Shown here: positions 48,894-60,900 of the stretch, piece by piece
How the letters are laid out: each line of letters begins with the position of its first letter
Numbering within the stretch: position 1 is the stretch's first letter
NCBI GenBank assembly: GCA_964036195.1
Contig: OZ038459.1
Coordinates: 23,929,206 to 23,993,205 of the forward strand
Direction of reading: 5' to 3'
DNA: 64,000 nt
Source of the DNA: Sphaerolaimus hirsutus
Taxonomy: Eukaryota; Nematoda; Chromadorea; Monhysterida; Sphaerolaimidae
Made by a program: the position numbers and the translations under genes
The notes under the pieces: generated by a model
What the model was told of the DNA's origin: nothing
Databases searched by the model: none
Seen by the model: only the letters and a program-made list of their open reading frames with translations

Positions 48894-51800
48894 TTAATCG
48901 GAGAAGTCTTCCAGCTCGCCCTCCTCGAGGTGCTTAGCAATCTGCGTTGTTATACCTTTGTATTCAAGATTAAACAACAGTTTAATACAATAAGTATACC
49001 CATTAGAAATTGTCACCCATTTTTTAAACAAATGTTTTTTTTCAATTTGTGTACGTTTTCCTCGCTTTAAGTCTACACATTTTACCACAGTGTAAACCCG
49101 TACCAAGAAACAATTTGAGCTATCTATCCAACCCCCCCCCACGCGATAATAAATGTATAATAGTGCTGAAGCTGTTACTGCCAACTGTACCGTACTAACC
49201 GTCAGCACGGGGTCATCAGAGCTGACGTCGCAACGGTTCGGCAGTCCGCTGTAGCTTTGGCGACGGGCTCCGCTTTTCGATGTGCGCTTTTTTTCCTGTT
49301 TGGTAAACAAAGTTTTATTACATAAATTTATATACAAAAGAAAGATCATTTATGAACTGTTCTTATACATATATAGATGCATACAGCAAGGAAATGTTGT
49401 TCTCGTTCTCGTTCTCGTTCTCGTGTTGAAATTGTCAAAGACGTTTTTTTATTATTTAAAATAGCAAAGCTCAAAAAAAGACCTTCAAAAAACAATAAAA
49501 CCAATAACAGCTCACCTTTTTAGCGCTCCTAGTACTCTTTTTTCGGCTGCTGTCACTTTTCTTTTTTCCGCTGCGGTCACTTTTCTTCTCCACCATGTCG
49601 CACTCTTTCTGTGTTTCAATCTCCTGTGTGTGTGTAACAAATTTACGTTTTCAAAATTGTTTATCATTGTGAAAAACTTCAAATGTTTAAAAATTTCAAA
49701 TGTTGAACAGACCATCTCCGCACTGATGTCGACTTCGTTGTCGAACACGTCGTCCATGTCGTTGCCGCAATTCGGTTCAGCCACAAAAGCGTACTGTAAA
49801 TTATTGGACATAAACATTCTAGCCACACAATGGAACACATTTCCTTTTTATGTAAAGCTGTCACATTTTAAATGCTGATTTACCATTTTGCAAAAAAAAA
49901 ACTAGAAAAGTATCTTTTGTGTGCACTATAAAAACAAGTACAATAAGAGAATAATCATTTAACATACTGCTGCACCGACATGGAGCTCTTTTCCCGGCGT
50001 GGCATCGCCTTCGATGGTGTACTTCACTTTTGTGGAATTTGCGCCAGCTTTTTTGCAGCCGTGTTTGTCGATGATCTGAAAGAGAAAAAACATTGCACCA
50101 TTCATTGAACTAAGTGAAAAGTAATATTTTAGGTTCTAAAATATGTACCTTGTCCGTGTCCATGTCGCCCAGCAGCTGTCCGACGCTGTCATCGTAATCG
50201 ATGGGGATGTGGTGAGCAGCGGGCGCGGTTTTCTGAATTAGTGCATACACATGTATGTTTACCAAAGAAGTTTACACTTGTGAAAACTCACTTCCTCGTG
50301 GGCATTTTCCGGCTTGATCGTCAACTTCACCCCGAGCGACAGTGGCGATGGCACCTGCACACCGCGGCGAGTAGCCACGTTTCCGTATTGAAAAGCCGGC
50401 GCAGCCGCGTTTGTCGCAGCGGCTGGGGTCGTGCACGCAGCCGGGGTCGTGCACGCAGCCGCGTTTGTCGCCGCAGCTGCGTTTTTTGCCTCAGTCTCTT
50501 TCTTCAGAAGCGCTTTCGCCCCTGCGGTTAGCCACTGCGGCAACGACATCATCTGCATTTTCATTGAAATAAGTCTTGTATATTTTTACACCGGGCAGGG
50601 TTGTTCAGATAGTTATTAAATCGCCCCCCTCTCTCTGTACAGAGCTACCAGAAATTTGTGGGGTGTGGTTGGTTGGTTGGTTCAAAATCTATCACACTTT
50701 TTCAGTTTTACAAAATAAAAGTATAAAAAAGTAACCTTGGTATGCACAAAGTCTTCTAACGTGTCGATCACTTTATTTAAGTCCTTGTTGGACAAGCGAT
50801 TGATTTTGTCCACTTCATCCAGCAGTGCGCCGAGGATGCGCGGGTTGCTGATGAAGGTGCACATGCACCTCAGCGTGGCCAGTGCTTCCGTTTTGGGTTC
50901 GGTCGGCTGTAAATGTAGGTACTGTTTATCTTATGTATGTCTAAGAATTCAGTTTTGTAATGTGTTTACACTTTTAACTTTCATTTTTTCAACTGTTAAC
51001 AGTTTAAACTTCATTTACTTATGCTTCATGAAATGTATATTTTATAAAATATTATTTTTAAAATGTGTTTACAGTTGTCAAATAGTACTCATAGATACAT
51101 TTTGGAAAAGTGAACTCACTAAACACACAGTTATTACAACTAACGTTCGGCAAGCTGTCCAAAGTGGTCTGCATCTCATCCACAAACTCCCTTACTAGCG
51201 GCCGCTCCATGCTTGACAGACGTTCACCGTGTGCTTGCAGTATAAAATGCAGCGAAAAACGGCCGAGCTTAGGGTGGTCGCATGTATGCTGCGGGTACTC
51301 TGCTGGGACATTTTCAGGAGCGGGAATATTTCTGGGAACGGCATTTTGCTGCGCCAAGTCTTTCTTTGGCGTCAGATTGGCCTTTGTCAAAATTTTGCGC
51401 AGCGTGGTGTTCACGGTGTTGTAAACCATGATCTGGGCTTGTGTTTTCCAATAAAACTCCACGTGCATGTACCACCGCTTCGCTGCAAGAAAGGGAATTA
51501 TGTGTTGACACGTATTTAATTGTGTGTAAACATTATTGAATTTTGAAATAATTATCTATAATTTAATTTGCACATAATTCTTAAACAACAACTACAAAAA
51601 GAACAAAAAATCGAACTCACATCTGCTCACATTGCCATCGCGAACGACGATCAAACTCAGAAGGGACTTTTGAATGATTTTTTCCATGACGGCGCTGGCC
51701 TCCGCCTCATCTATACCGAACTCTGACATCAGATGTTCCTTTGCATCTTTGCGCAGTTTCTCTTTCTCCAGCAACACCTGCTTTTCCAGCGCCGCTTCTT

Positions 51801-54800
51801 TCAGCTCCTGTCTCGTCAGCTGAAATTATTGTAACGTTTTGTTATGTCAAAAAAGGTGAAAAATTTGATAATGTGTAACCTTTCTTTTCTCGGCCTTCCT
51901 CCTTTTTTTCTGCGCACTGCCTCGTTCGGCCGCTTTCCCGTCACTTGAATTGTCGCTGCTCTTTTTCTTCTGCCATCCGGCCTCGACGTTCGGATCGTCG
52001 CTGTGCAGTCGGGGAGCCTTATCCGGGTACTCTGCGTGTGTAGTTTGATTAAACATACAACTTGTTATTACTGTTCAAACGTCATAAACTTTTCTGGATT
52101 GGGATTGCTTTTTTTACATGCGGAACGGGATTTGCGGTTTCAGGGTACTTATACGGATTTCAGTTTTGGTATTGGTACTGGTACATACCTTTCTTTAACG
52201 GCATCATGGATCGGGATACAGTTTTCACCGTAGCATGTAATACAATTTTCAGCAAAGTTTTCAGTGTATGAAAACTAACCCGCTTCGGTGTAATACCACT
52301 GCATGCCCTGGATGCTTTTGTGGTTCGACTCGTTGATCCGTTCCATGTGTTCAACAGCCACGCTGTCTGCGGATGCGCCACTGAGCTTGTGCACCTTGGC
52401 CGCCGTGTATGTGGACTGAAAAGAACATTGAGTTTTATGCTTGTACTAGGATCAGGTACAACGATAAAACCAGATATTGTAACCTTGTAAAGTCGTTTGC
52501 GCGCGTACCACAGCCCCTTCAGAATCGTCAAACGCGCTTGCAGCACGTCATTGTCATTGGCTGCAGGTCTGTTGGCGGCCGCGCTGGAGGGAAACATGAC
52601 GCCATCCGTAAAGTCTGGGTACGGGGGTTCGAAGTACTTCTCCAACGCGAACTGCCGCCAGGCGGCATTCACGTGGTCCTTGTTCAATCTCTGCAAATAG
52701 TGACAAGCCAATTTAACCATGTATACCAGTTGTTAACAGCAACATCAGATGGTGACTTACACTGGTCTGCATCTCGGCGCCATCGACAGAAAGCTGAACG
52801 ATGTGGTCCGTGCTCCAAATCCTACATAGAAACATTATATTGTAGTTTCACATTTACGAACACATCTTAGAAAACATAAATATGTGATAGATAACTAACA
52901 GCTTGTATTTTTCCAATAACTTGTTGAAGTTCAAGTTGAACTCGTCCACGTTGTCGGCCTGTATGTTCTTGCTCGGCCGCCCGCCAACGTTTGTTCCCAA
53001 GCGCCTTTTCCTGCCGCCCGGCACAATCGATTGAGCAATCGCCTGCGACTTGCCATCGTCATCTTGTGGCGTCTGCGGCATCTGTTGCTGAAAAAATGTA
53101 TTTCTATGCGTAACACCGGTTCAATAGCGTCGCAGTTTTCAGTAACTGTAAACACTTTTGCTTACTCACCACTTTGCTCTCTTGGCTTTCTTCTGGCACA
53201 ATCTCTTGGACGCTGCTGTCTGAGTCTGAAATTCTGCGAACGGCCTTCGAGCGCACAGCACGGCGGCGTTTGCTAGCGCTTTTGGCCACAGGCTCGTCAT
53301 CGCTGTCAGACTTCTGAAATGTGTATTACATATGAAGTGTTTGAACTATGTGTACACACACAAATTAAAAAGAAAAATAGAAAAGTACACTAACGGTGAC
53401 TGCGTCGATGCGATCCCATTTCTCCCTCTTTTGGCTCAATTCTTCTTCGGCGCGCTCGTTTTGCGCCGTTCTTTTCGAAAAAAGTGTCAAAAACAAACTT
53501 TTTCGGCAGAGGTCAGCGTTTCCTCGATTGCGATAACCAACACACCCGGCTGTAAAAAAGTATACAGTAAATGCGCTAAGTGAAAAATGGACATTCAATG
53601 GAATAAAAGAAAGCAAAAGAGAGCAATGTGAACCACTACAGCAGCAAGGGCCAGAACTACTTCACCTACGACATCACCATGAGCCACCACGACCAGAATG
53701 CCAGACCGAGCTCCGCAGCTGCACCACCTACTTTTGCAAGCACATTAGCGTCCAGTGACTGGCGCCATTTTCGCTTTCCAGCACCAGGCAGCTCATCGAC
53801 AGTACTACCTACGCAACAGAATAGCACCCTGCGCAGTGCTGTGTCAACTGCTTCACCGATGAGTGTGGATGAAAGTTCAAGAGATGATATGTCCAGCTCG
53901 ATGACACCTTTGCATGCGGTCAGTTTAAAGCAGGGCCGTATCCAGGGGGGGGGGGGAGACGCAATAAGTGTGAAATAGCTGAAAAATTTTAGTTCATAGC
54001 ATGTACTACTAAACATAGCTGAAAATAGGCAAGTAGTACCCACAAATATGATTTTTAAAGTGAATGAACATGTATAATATATTACATTTCCATGTATTAA
54101 CGTGAATCTTTTATGTTTACACAGATGGAAGAACTGCGCCACTTCTGCCGTACAGCAGAGGCTGAAATTGCTCGGACAGTGAAGCAGTTTCATGAAGCGA
54201 AGAACACTCTCACACAGCTGGAGAGCAAGGTTCACATGGTCACACGGGCGGGGCAGGTAGTTTTGGCCCATGCTGCCACGCTGGAGAAGAAAACTAAAGC
54301 ATATGATGCCATGCTCCATGATCTTGTCCCCCACGATGTTTTGGTAACGCGCAATGTGAATCAGTACATGGCCCCGTAGGTAAAGAAGGAGCAAACACAC
54401 TGTAGTTTTCGTAAAAATTAAATTTCAGTATTTTCAAATTATGAAAACATAGTTGAAAAGTACAGTGTGTACACCACTGATTTGTGCTATCAGTACAACT
54501 AAGAAACTCTGTGAAACCTTCAAACGAAATGTGATGAATGGCATCTACTGTGGCCCGTACACCCCCTAATCTTGCCGCCCAAATAAACGCGAGACGTTAC
54601 CTGTGAACCAACCGATTTATCGCTGCTCTCAGTCGCCACGCTTTCAACTGAATCGGCAGAATGGGCGTTGGCACCACTGTTGTTGTCGCGCTGCGAAAGC
54701 GAAGTTAAAAATAATTAACAGAAAATACAGTGAGAACAGTGTCTATTAAAAAATGAAAGCACCAGTTTAGTGAATGTTAAGGGTGTTAATATGAAAACTG

Positions 54801-55418
54801 TTACAACAAGTGTCCAATCTATCAGTAAATATAAGCCACTACATCACCAAACAATAAAAAATAAGAATTTACCAGAAATAAACAACAGCTAATTAACTTA
54901 CACTTTTCGGCACGATCCCTGACATATATATGAATGATTATCATGTGAAACAGTAACTTTGACGAGAAAAGTTAACTCACGGAAACGTCAGACTTGGATT
55001 GTGGCAGTACCAGGCTTCGTTTCGCTTTCAAAACTGGGACAGACGACTGTGACTCGTCGTCTGTGGGCACGGGCATTTCGGGATGGCGCGGCGGATCGCT
55101 GTCCACAATGACCGTTTTCGGTTCCTGTGACATGGAAAGCACTGTAAATTACTTTTCAAAAATGTAAAAAAATAAATGAAAACTGGTAACCTTTCTCTTT
55201 TTGTCCTTTTCCACTTGTGCCTCACGTTGCGCCTGCTTGTCGGCCAAACGCTGCACCGCCTCGCCGAACAGATGCGACGCTGTTTCCTGCACCAAACGCT
55301 GTGCCTCCTGCTCGGCCAAACGCTGCGCGGCTTCCTCAGCCACACGCTTGTCAACGTTGCGCCGCAGACGTGTGCCATCTGGCCATCCATACAGTTCTTG
55401 ATACCGCGACGGCATCAT
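48894..55418 (-). CDS. Unrecognised multi-exon gene (about 20 exons, about 1000 codons)
   Basis: Exons from the ATG at 55418 down: 55191-55418, 54981-55124, (54902-54918 optional), 54601-54690, 53395-53549, 53170-53313, 52900-53087, 52761-52821, 52484-52690, 52280-52415, 51880-52031, 51621-51819, 51145-51482, 50736-50906, 50292-50552, 50149-50232, 49968-50075, 49713-49793, 49516-49623, 49200-49295, 48894-48941 (stop TAA). Every listed junction is GT-AG and phases agree across all joins except around the 53395-53549 exon, where an undetected exon or a different boundary is likely. Exon 1 and 51621-51819 are coiled-coil-like. Basic clusters (SKRRRAVRSK, GGRKRRLG, KKRRKAEKRK) and acidic Ser-rich parts suggest a nuclear protein. 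A GGRPSK stretch resembles an AT-hook core. The end is EGELEDFSD. I do not recognise the family. Confidence 0.75.
53679..54379 (+). CDS. Small two-exon gene nested in an intron of the minus-strand gene
   Basis: Exon 1 (53679-53919, ATG start) encodes an S/T/P-rich segment and ends at a GT donor. Exon 2 (54125-54379) follows a TTTACACAG acceptor and ends in TAG. Both are in phase 0, giving about 164 residues. Exon 2 is helical and coiled-coil-like (ARTVKQFHEAKNTLTQLESK). The intron holds a poly-G tract shared with other repeats. It lies entirely within the 1.05 kb gap between two exons of the opposite gene. The family is not recognised. The alternative is that one or both frames are chance. 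Confidence 0.5.
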
Positions 55419-56061
55419 TGTGCTGACCGTAGCAAAATGGATGGATAAAGAAATACAAAGAATTGATAATTAGGCTCATATTTGCACATTTACTTATTTG
55501 CACTATTTTACATTTTATGCACTATATTAATTTACCACGCAAATTGTATTTCCTGCACTATATTATTTACCCATGGAGAATATTCGATTAGGAAAGTGTT
55601 CTATAAGATATTGATAGGTTTATGTGGAATGTTTAGGTTAAAAGGTCAAATAAGTTATTATTAGGTGTATTGATATGAAATTAGGCTCATTCAACTCGCC
55701 GCAATTTTCTGATCATTATTATATATACATTTACATGGTTTACTTGCAATTTGGAAAAGTCAAAAGTTGTAAATATTTATGTGCCACGTATTTATTTAGG
55801 CCAGCGTCCTAATAGAGAAATAGTGCCCTGTGTGTAACTAGCATTTCTGTATGAATCTACGAAGCCCTTCGCGTAGGCATAATTATTATAACCCTGCTCA
55901 CAAGTTATATTATTTTTACTTTGACATTATGATAAATACCCTGCTCAGATTATACCATAATATCATACAAACCCTGCTCAGTTATTATACTCATTTACTT
56001 GAATAAGTCCCAATTTACCCATTATTCAACATACGTTTCCAGGAAGTGATTATTATTATTA
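55419..56061. other. Intergenic AT-rich DNA
   Basis: This is the upstream flank of the minus-strand gene and left flank of the BEL/Pao element. CCCTGCTCA recurs near 55892, 55940 and 55972. There is no gene. Confidence 0.45.
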
Positions 56062-56580
56062 TGTTGGATATACCTTATTCTAGTTACGTCATTAGGAACA
56101 TTTACACCACTATTTACAATTTCCAAACCCTATTTTATTAGTTCCAATGTGTGTCAGTGTTTTCTGACAAATTGAAGCAAATTAGTAAATCGGCCGAGTT
56201 TGCCGACTTCGCGCCTCTCAAGATTAATAGTTTTTCTATTAGCCCAATTTGTACCTGGTATTTCTTTACCATAATTGTTTGAATGTATGCACACGCAGTA
56301 TAAGGCAACTGTTTCGGCTAGATGTGTTTATTTGTTGCATTTGTGAATTATCTGTGTATTTGTATTAGGAAATTACTGTAGCTGTTTTTCTATACATGAT
56401 TTCCGTGTCTTAGCTACTTTGGAAGTTTTTACTTCAGTCTGCGGACCCCAAGCTACTGAACGAAAATAAGCTAGCGATAGAAACTTCGAATAGGAAGCTC
56501 GCTAGGCTTTGCGCTTTTGTAACACGCTGTATCTGATCGAAATAAAGTACCTGAAACAATTCGAACCCCCTTTTTCAACA
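56062..56580 (+). repeat. Candidate 5' LTR of the BEL/Pao element
   Basis: A 519-bp segment starts TGTTGGATATACC and ends TTTTTCAACA, giving inverted TGTTG/CAACA ends, and has an AATAAA near 56540. It stands 1.4 kb before the gag start. The matching 3' LTR is outside the window, so the boundaries rest on the termini alone. Confidence 0.4.
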
Positions 56581-57961
56581 CACTACTACGAAATAAACTC
56601 AACTTGGCTGTCGACAAGTGGACGTTCGGCTACAACGGGAAATCAACCACTCTAAAGGCCGTTTCTCACTACGGTCTTGGAGCAGCCGGATTCGGTGGAA
56701 GAAGACGCTGACTTCGGTGGCTTCATCACATGGCGCAGCGAGCAGGGTGATTGCATGACATTGTGTTATCACCAAGCCGGAACGAACATTGTGCGGCAGT
56801 TGGCAGAACTTCAAAAGTCCTGCTGAACATCAATTTGGCCTTGGCTGAGCGTTGGCTGTTGATTTGCAGACAGCACTGTGCCAAAGTCACGGCACTCCTG
56901 TTTACATCCTGGGAGCGGTTCTACGCTCACGCGAGGAGGACACTGAAGTCCTGACAAGCCTGTCAGGATTTCAGGCAGCTTTCACCAGTGTTCTGGCAAG
57001 GTGCTAGACGCTGGGCGGCACCGGCATTTGACAAGGAGTCATTGTCGAACGGTGGTCAAACTTTCGCTGGACGCTCTTAGACATCTGGACACCAGTGACC
57101 GCTCGCACGTCCTTCCTATGCCAAGGGAGGGTGACCTGACGGAGACAGGATCGCCACAGAGCCACGCTAGTCAAAGGGCTGTTTTTTGGGCATTCGCGGA
57201 GGTCCCTCGCTCCACTGGGTAAGAGTGGACTCATACCTCGGAAGTGCAAAAGTAGGGGTATCAGTGTACAAAGGGCTGTAGCTGACAGAGGGCTGTAGCT
57301 GACAGAGAGTGGATTTGAAAACCAAGTATTAGGATACTTGGTAGCGTGTAGGGGCTTTGCGGAGCTCCCATCAAATATACACGCTGTGCCTGCTCGGTAC
57401 CATCAGATCAGACAGCACAAAAGTGCCAGAAATTCTGCATTGCACAAGCGCAATTGCAGAGCAGTGAACAGAAACACTGCCCAGAATCAGAAAGTGCACC
57501 AGAGTGCACAGAAACGTGTCACAGGCGACACGGCAAGCGCAGCACTGCGCACAGCGGCACAGGAGCCGCTCAGGAAAGCAAGTGGCCGGCGTGGTCACAA
57601 GGCACACAGGCGTGCCAGAAAGAGCACCAGAGCGCTCAGAAAGAGTGTGTACGGACCCTCTTTGGGCGCACACTGCTGGGCAAATAAATTGTTTATTGTC
57701 CAGGTGGATTTGACCGGTGTGTTGAAGTCAACGCGTGTAAACAATCACGTCAGGGGCTTTAGGAATACACCTGGTGCCAGTGCAGTAAAGGTCAACGCGT
57801 GAAAAACACGTCAGGGGCCTGTAGGACTGCATTGGTATTGTGCGTGGCACAACAAATCCGTGGTGCACAGAGCACTACACAGAAAGACGCAGAGAAGCGT
57901 CCCAAGCGTCACAGGCGACGCACTATAAAGAGAAACAGTGAAGGAAAATTCATCAGCAAAA
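56581..57961 (+). other. Leader of the BEL/Pao element
   Basis: About 1.4 kb without a recognisable gene. A TGGCTGTCGACAAG stretch at 56606 might be the primer site but is 25 bp from the proposed LTR end. GGGCTGTAGCTGACAGA is repeated in tandem at 57272-57308. A second pair (GTCAACGCGTG ... CACGTCAGGGGC) lies at 57728 and 57791. A 154-codon basic open frame at 57338-57802 has no recognisable content. Confidence 0.5.
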
Positions 57962-60900
57962 ATGGTTTCGCCAACGGGTCACATCAGAAAAACCCTGGGG
58001 CCGGCAAAGCACAGGGTGGAAAGTAGATTGGCAAGAGAATTTGCCAAATATGACCTGGAACTATTTGCGGAAGCATCAAAGGATGATAAGAGAACAGAGA
58101 TGAGAAGAGTGATTGCATCTGTCAAACAGGAGGGTGCAAAATTGGAAAGTGCAATGACTGCAGTGAGAACTCAATTTGACGCATGGAGGGATGTCGTCAA
58201 GGACATTGATGAACCCGACCAGATGGAACAAGAACAGAAGATATACCAAGACTCGTATGAGGAATATGCAAACATGTCAGACTTGGTGACACAGAAAATT
58301 GCAGCCATGAATGTGTACATTGAAGAGTTGCAAGACATGATCCAACAACTGAGCGGAAGTACTATGTATGAAGTCAACACAGCATTCATACAGCAGATGG
58401 CTGCACAGATGGCTTTGACAGCTCAGGGAGCTGCTCCGGGGGCCAGTTCAACTAATGCGACCACAGCAAAGAGCGTCAAATTGCAGAAACTGGAAGTGGA
58501 ACAGTTTACTGGGGAAATTGTCAAATTTCGATCATGGTGGCAAATGTTCGAATCCCACATTCACAATCGGACAGATTTGGAGGACATTTCCAAGTTCTCA
58601 TACTTGAGGAGCTTGCTGAAAGGTTCAGCATTTGGCATGATCAGTGGATTGAGTGTGACCGCAGAGAATTATGCACCCGCAATTGCAATGCTCAAGAAAA
58701 GATATGACCAGCCAGTTGTGGTCAGAAACACGCTGATGAGTAATATCATGAAGCTGCGACAGGCCAGGAATACCTGTCAGGATATGAGAATTTTGTTTGA
58801 TGCAATTGAAAGGCTGCTCCAGCAGTTGGAGTCACTGGGCGAATCAGTGGAACATCCAATGCTGTTGAGCCAGCTGCAACAGAAAGTGCCACCCGAGGTT
58901 CTCAGAGAAATCCAGAAGGAACAGGGAACTGAGGAAGCCTTGACGGTGGAGATATTCAGAAAGCTGTTTGGCAAGCAGCTAGCGCTCAGTGAGGCTGTAC
59001 AGCACGCACAGCAAACTGAGGCTCCAGTTCAGCAATCGCGCCAGGGATTCGGGAATAATCCACGCGCACAGCAATTCAATAATCGATTCCAAGGCAATGG
59101 GAATCGATTCAGAGGGCCAGAGAACCCAAGGACCAGCACAGGGAGCATGTCTGTGATCCAGAATGGTCAGAGTGCACCACAGGCTGGATTCATGAATCCT
59201 GGGAGGCCGTGTGTGTTCTGCAATGACACACAGCAATTACACTTTAATGATAAGTGTCCAAAGTTCAAAACTGCCAGAGAAAGGAGAGTGATTTTGTCAA
59301 AGGCAGAGCGATGCCTGAGATGCCTGCAGAAAGGGCATTACATGAATCAATGTCAATTTACAAGAAGTTGCTTCTATTGCAAGTCCAATAGGCACCACAC
59401 TGCGGTGTGCCCAGAGAAATTTGGAGACAATAGCAATGGAAACGCTGGACGGCAAATTCCAGCATTCAAAGCAAATGGTCAACAGAGTGGCCAGCAATCA
59501 GTAAACAATGGCAGAAAGTCTGTGCCGACGGCCGGTCAACCAGCACAGAGCCAACAAAGAAAGGCCACAGTGAATTGTGTCACTGTGGAAGAAGCTGGAC
59601 CAGAAATGGTAGAGACAGAAACCATATCCAGCACAGTGGTCACAGAACCAAATACAAAGCAACAGAATACGTCAGTGAACCTGTCAGTAAACAGGAATAT
59701 GTCAATGCTGATGACAGCCAGAACCGTGATTGAGGCTTCAGAAATGGATACAGAGATGGAGCCTGAACAGCCACCACTACAGATTCAAGCGTTCCTGGAC
59801 ACAGGATCCCAGGGAACGTACATGTCAGAGAAAGTGGCCAAGAAACTCAATTTGAAGAGTACAGGTGAACACCACATCCAGGTGTACACATTTGGAAATG
59901 AAAAGCCGCACTATAAAGTAGTACAGCAAGTGGAATTTAGAATGCGGCTCAGAAATGGCCAGAAAGTTGATATGGTGGCTGATGTGGTCCCGACGTTGAC
60001 CACAGAACAAGTCAAAGTGCCTGTGTCAGAACAGGACGAAAAGTACCTGCAGAAGTACTTCCCGGATGAGAGTTATTTTGCAGACAGAATTCCCAAAGAA
60101 AAAGGGACAGAGTGCAAGTTCAAGCCAGACATTATAGTGGGCTTGAATTATTTCTGGGACTTGATGTCCAGAAACACCAGCACCACCAGACTTCCGTCAG
60201 GATTGTATGTCATTCCATCAGAATTGGGATTGCTGATGGGAGGTGGGCAGCTGACGAGCAACAGAAATCAATGGACCACGGATGGCGCATATCCGGTGGT
60301 GGTCAACACAATTGTGCATCAAATTCAGAGAGAAAAGTGGTACGAGGAAGCACCGTTGTCAATTGCTCCTGTACCAAATGTCAAAGATATGGACAGACTG
60401 GATACCATTGGCATAATGGACCAGCCAGACCTCGTCGAGGATGATGAGGCCATCAAGCAATTCAATGAGAGTGTACAGAGAAACCCAGATGGACGGTACT
60501 CTGTAAAGTTCATGTACAAACCAAATTTGCATGAACTCCCAGATAACAAAGCAATGGCGTTCAAGAGGTTCAGATACCTCACCAACAGGCTCAAGAGAGA
60601 CCCAGAATTACTGGAGAAAATTCAGGCAATCATGAAAGCACAAGAGGAGCAAGGAGTAATTGAGAAAGTCCAAGAGGATATTATGGATGGCAGAAAGTTC
60701 CATATATTGCCTCATCAACCAGTGATAACGCCAGAGAAAACTACCACAAAGGTCAGAGAGGTATATGATGCCTCAGCGAAACCGCCAGGCATGCCAAGCT
60801 TGAATGAGTGCATGTACCGCGGTCCAGTTATACTACCACAGCTGGTAGGGATGCTGATGCGATTCCGATTGCATGGAATTGCACTGGTCGCAGACATAGA

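Noticed and set aside
49395..49425. TTCTCG hexamer run in an intron of the large gene
   Set aside because: A short microsatellite of about four units with no further structure.
57338..57802. 154-codon basic open frame in the BEL/Pao leader
   Set aside because: There is no domain, composition is simple, and it overlaps internal direct repeats. More likely part of the untranslated leader.
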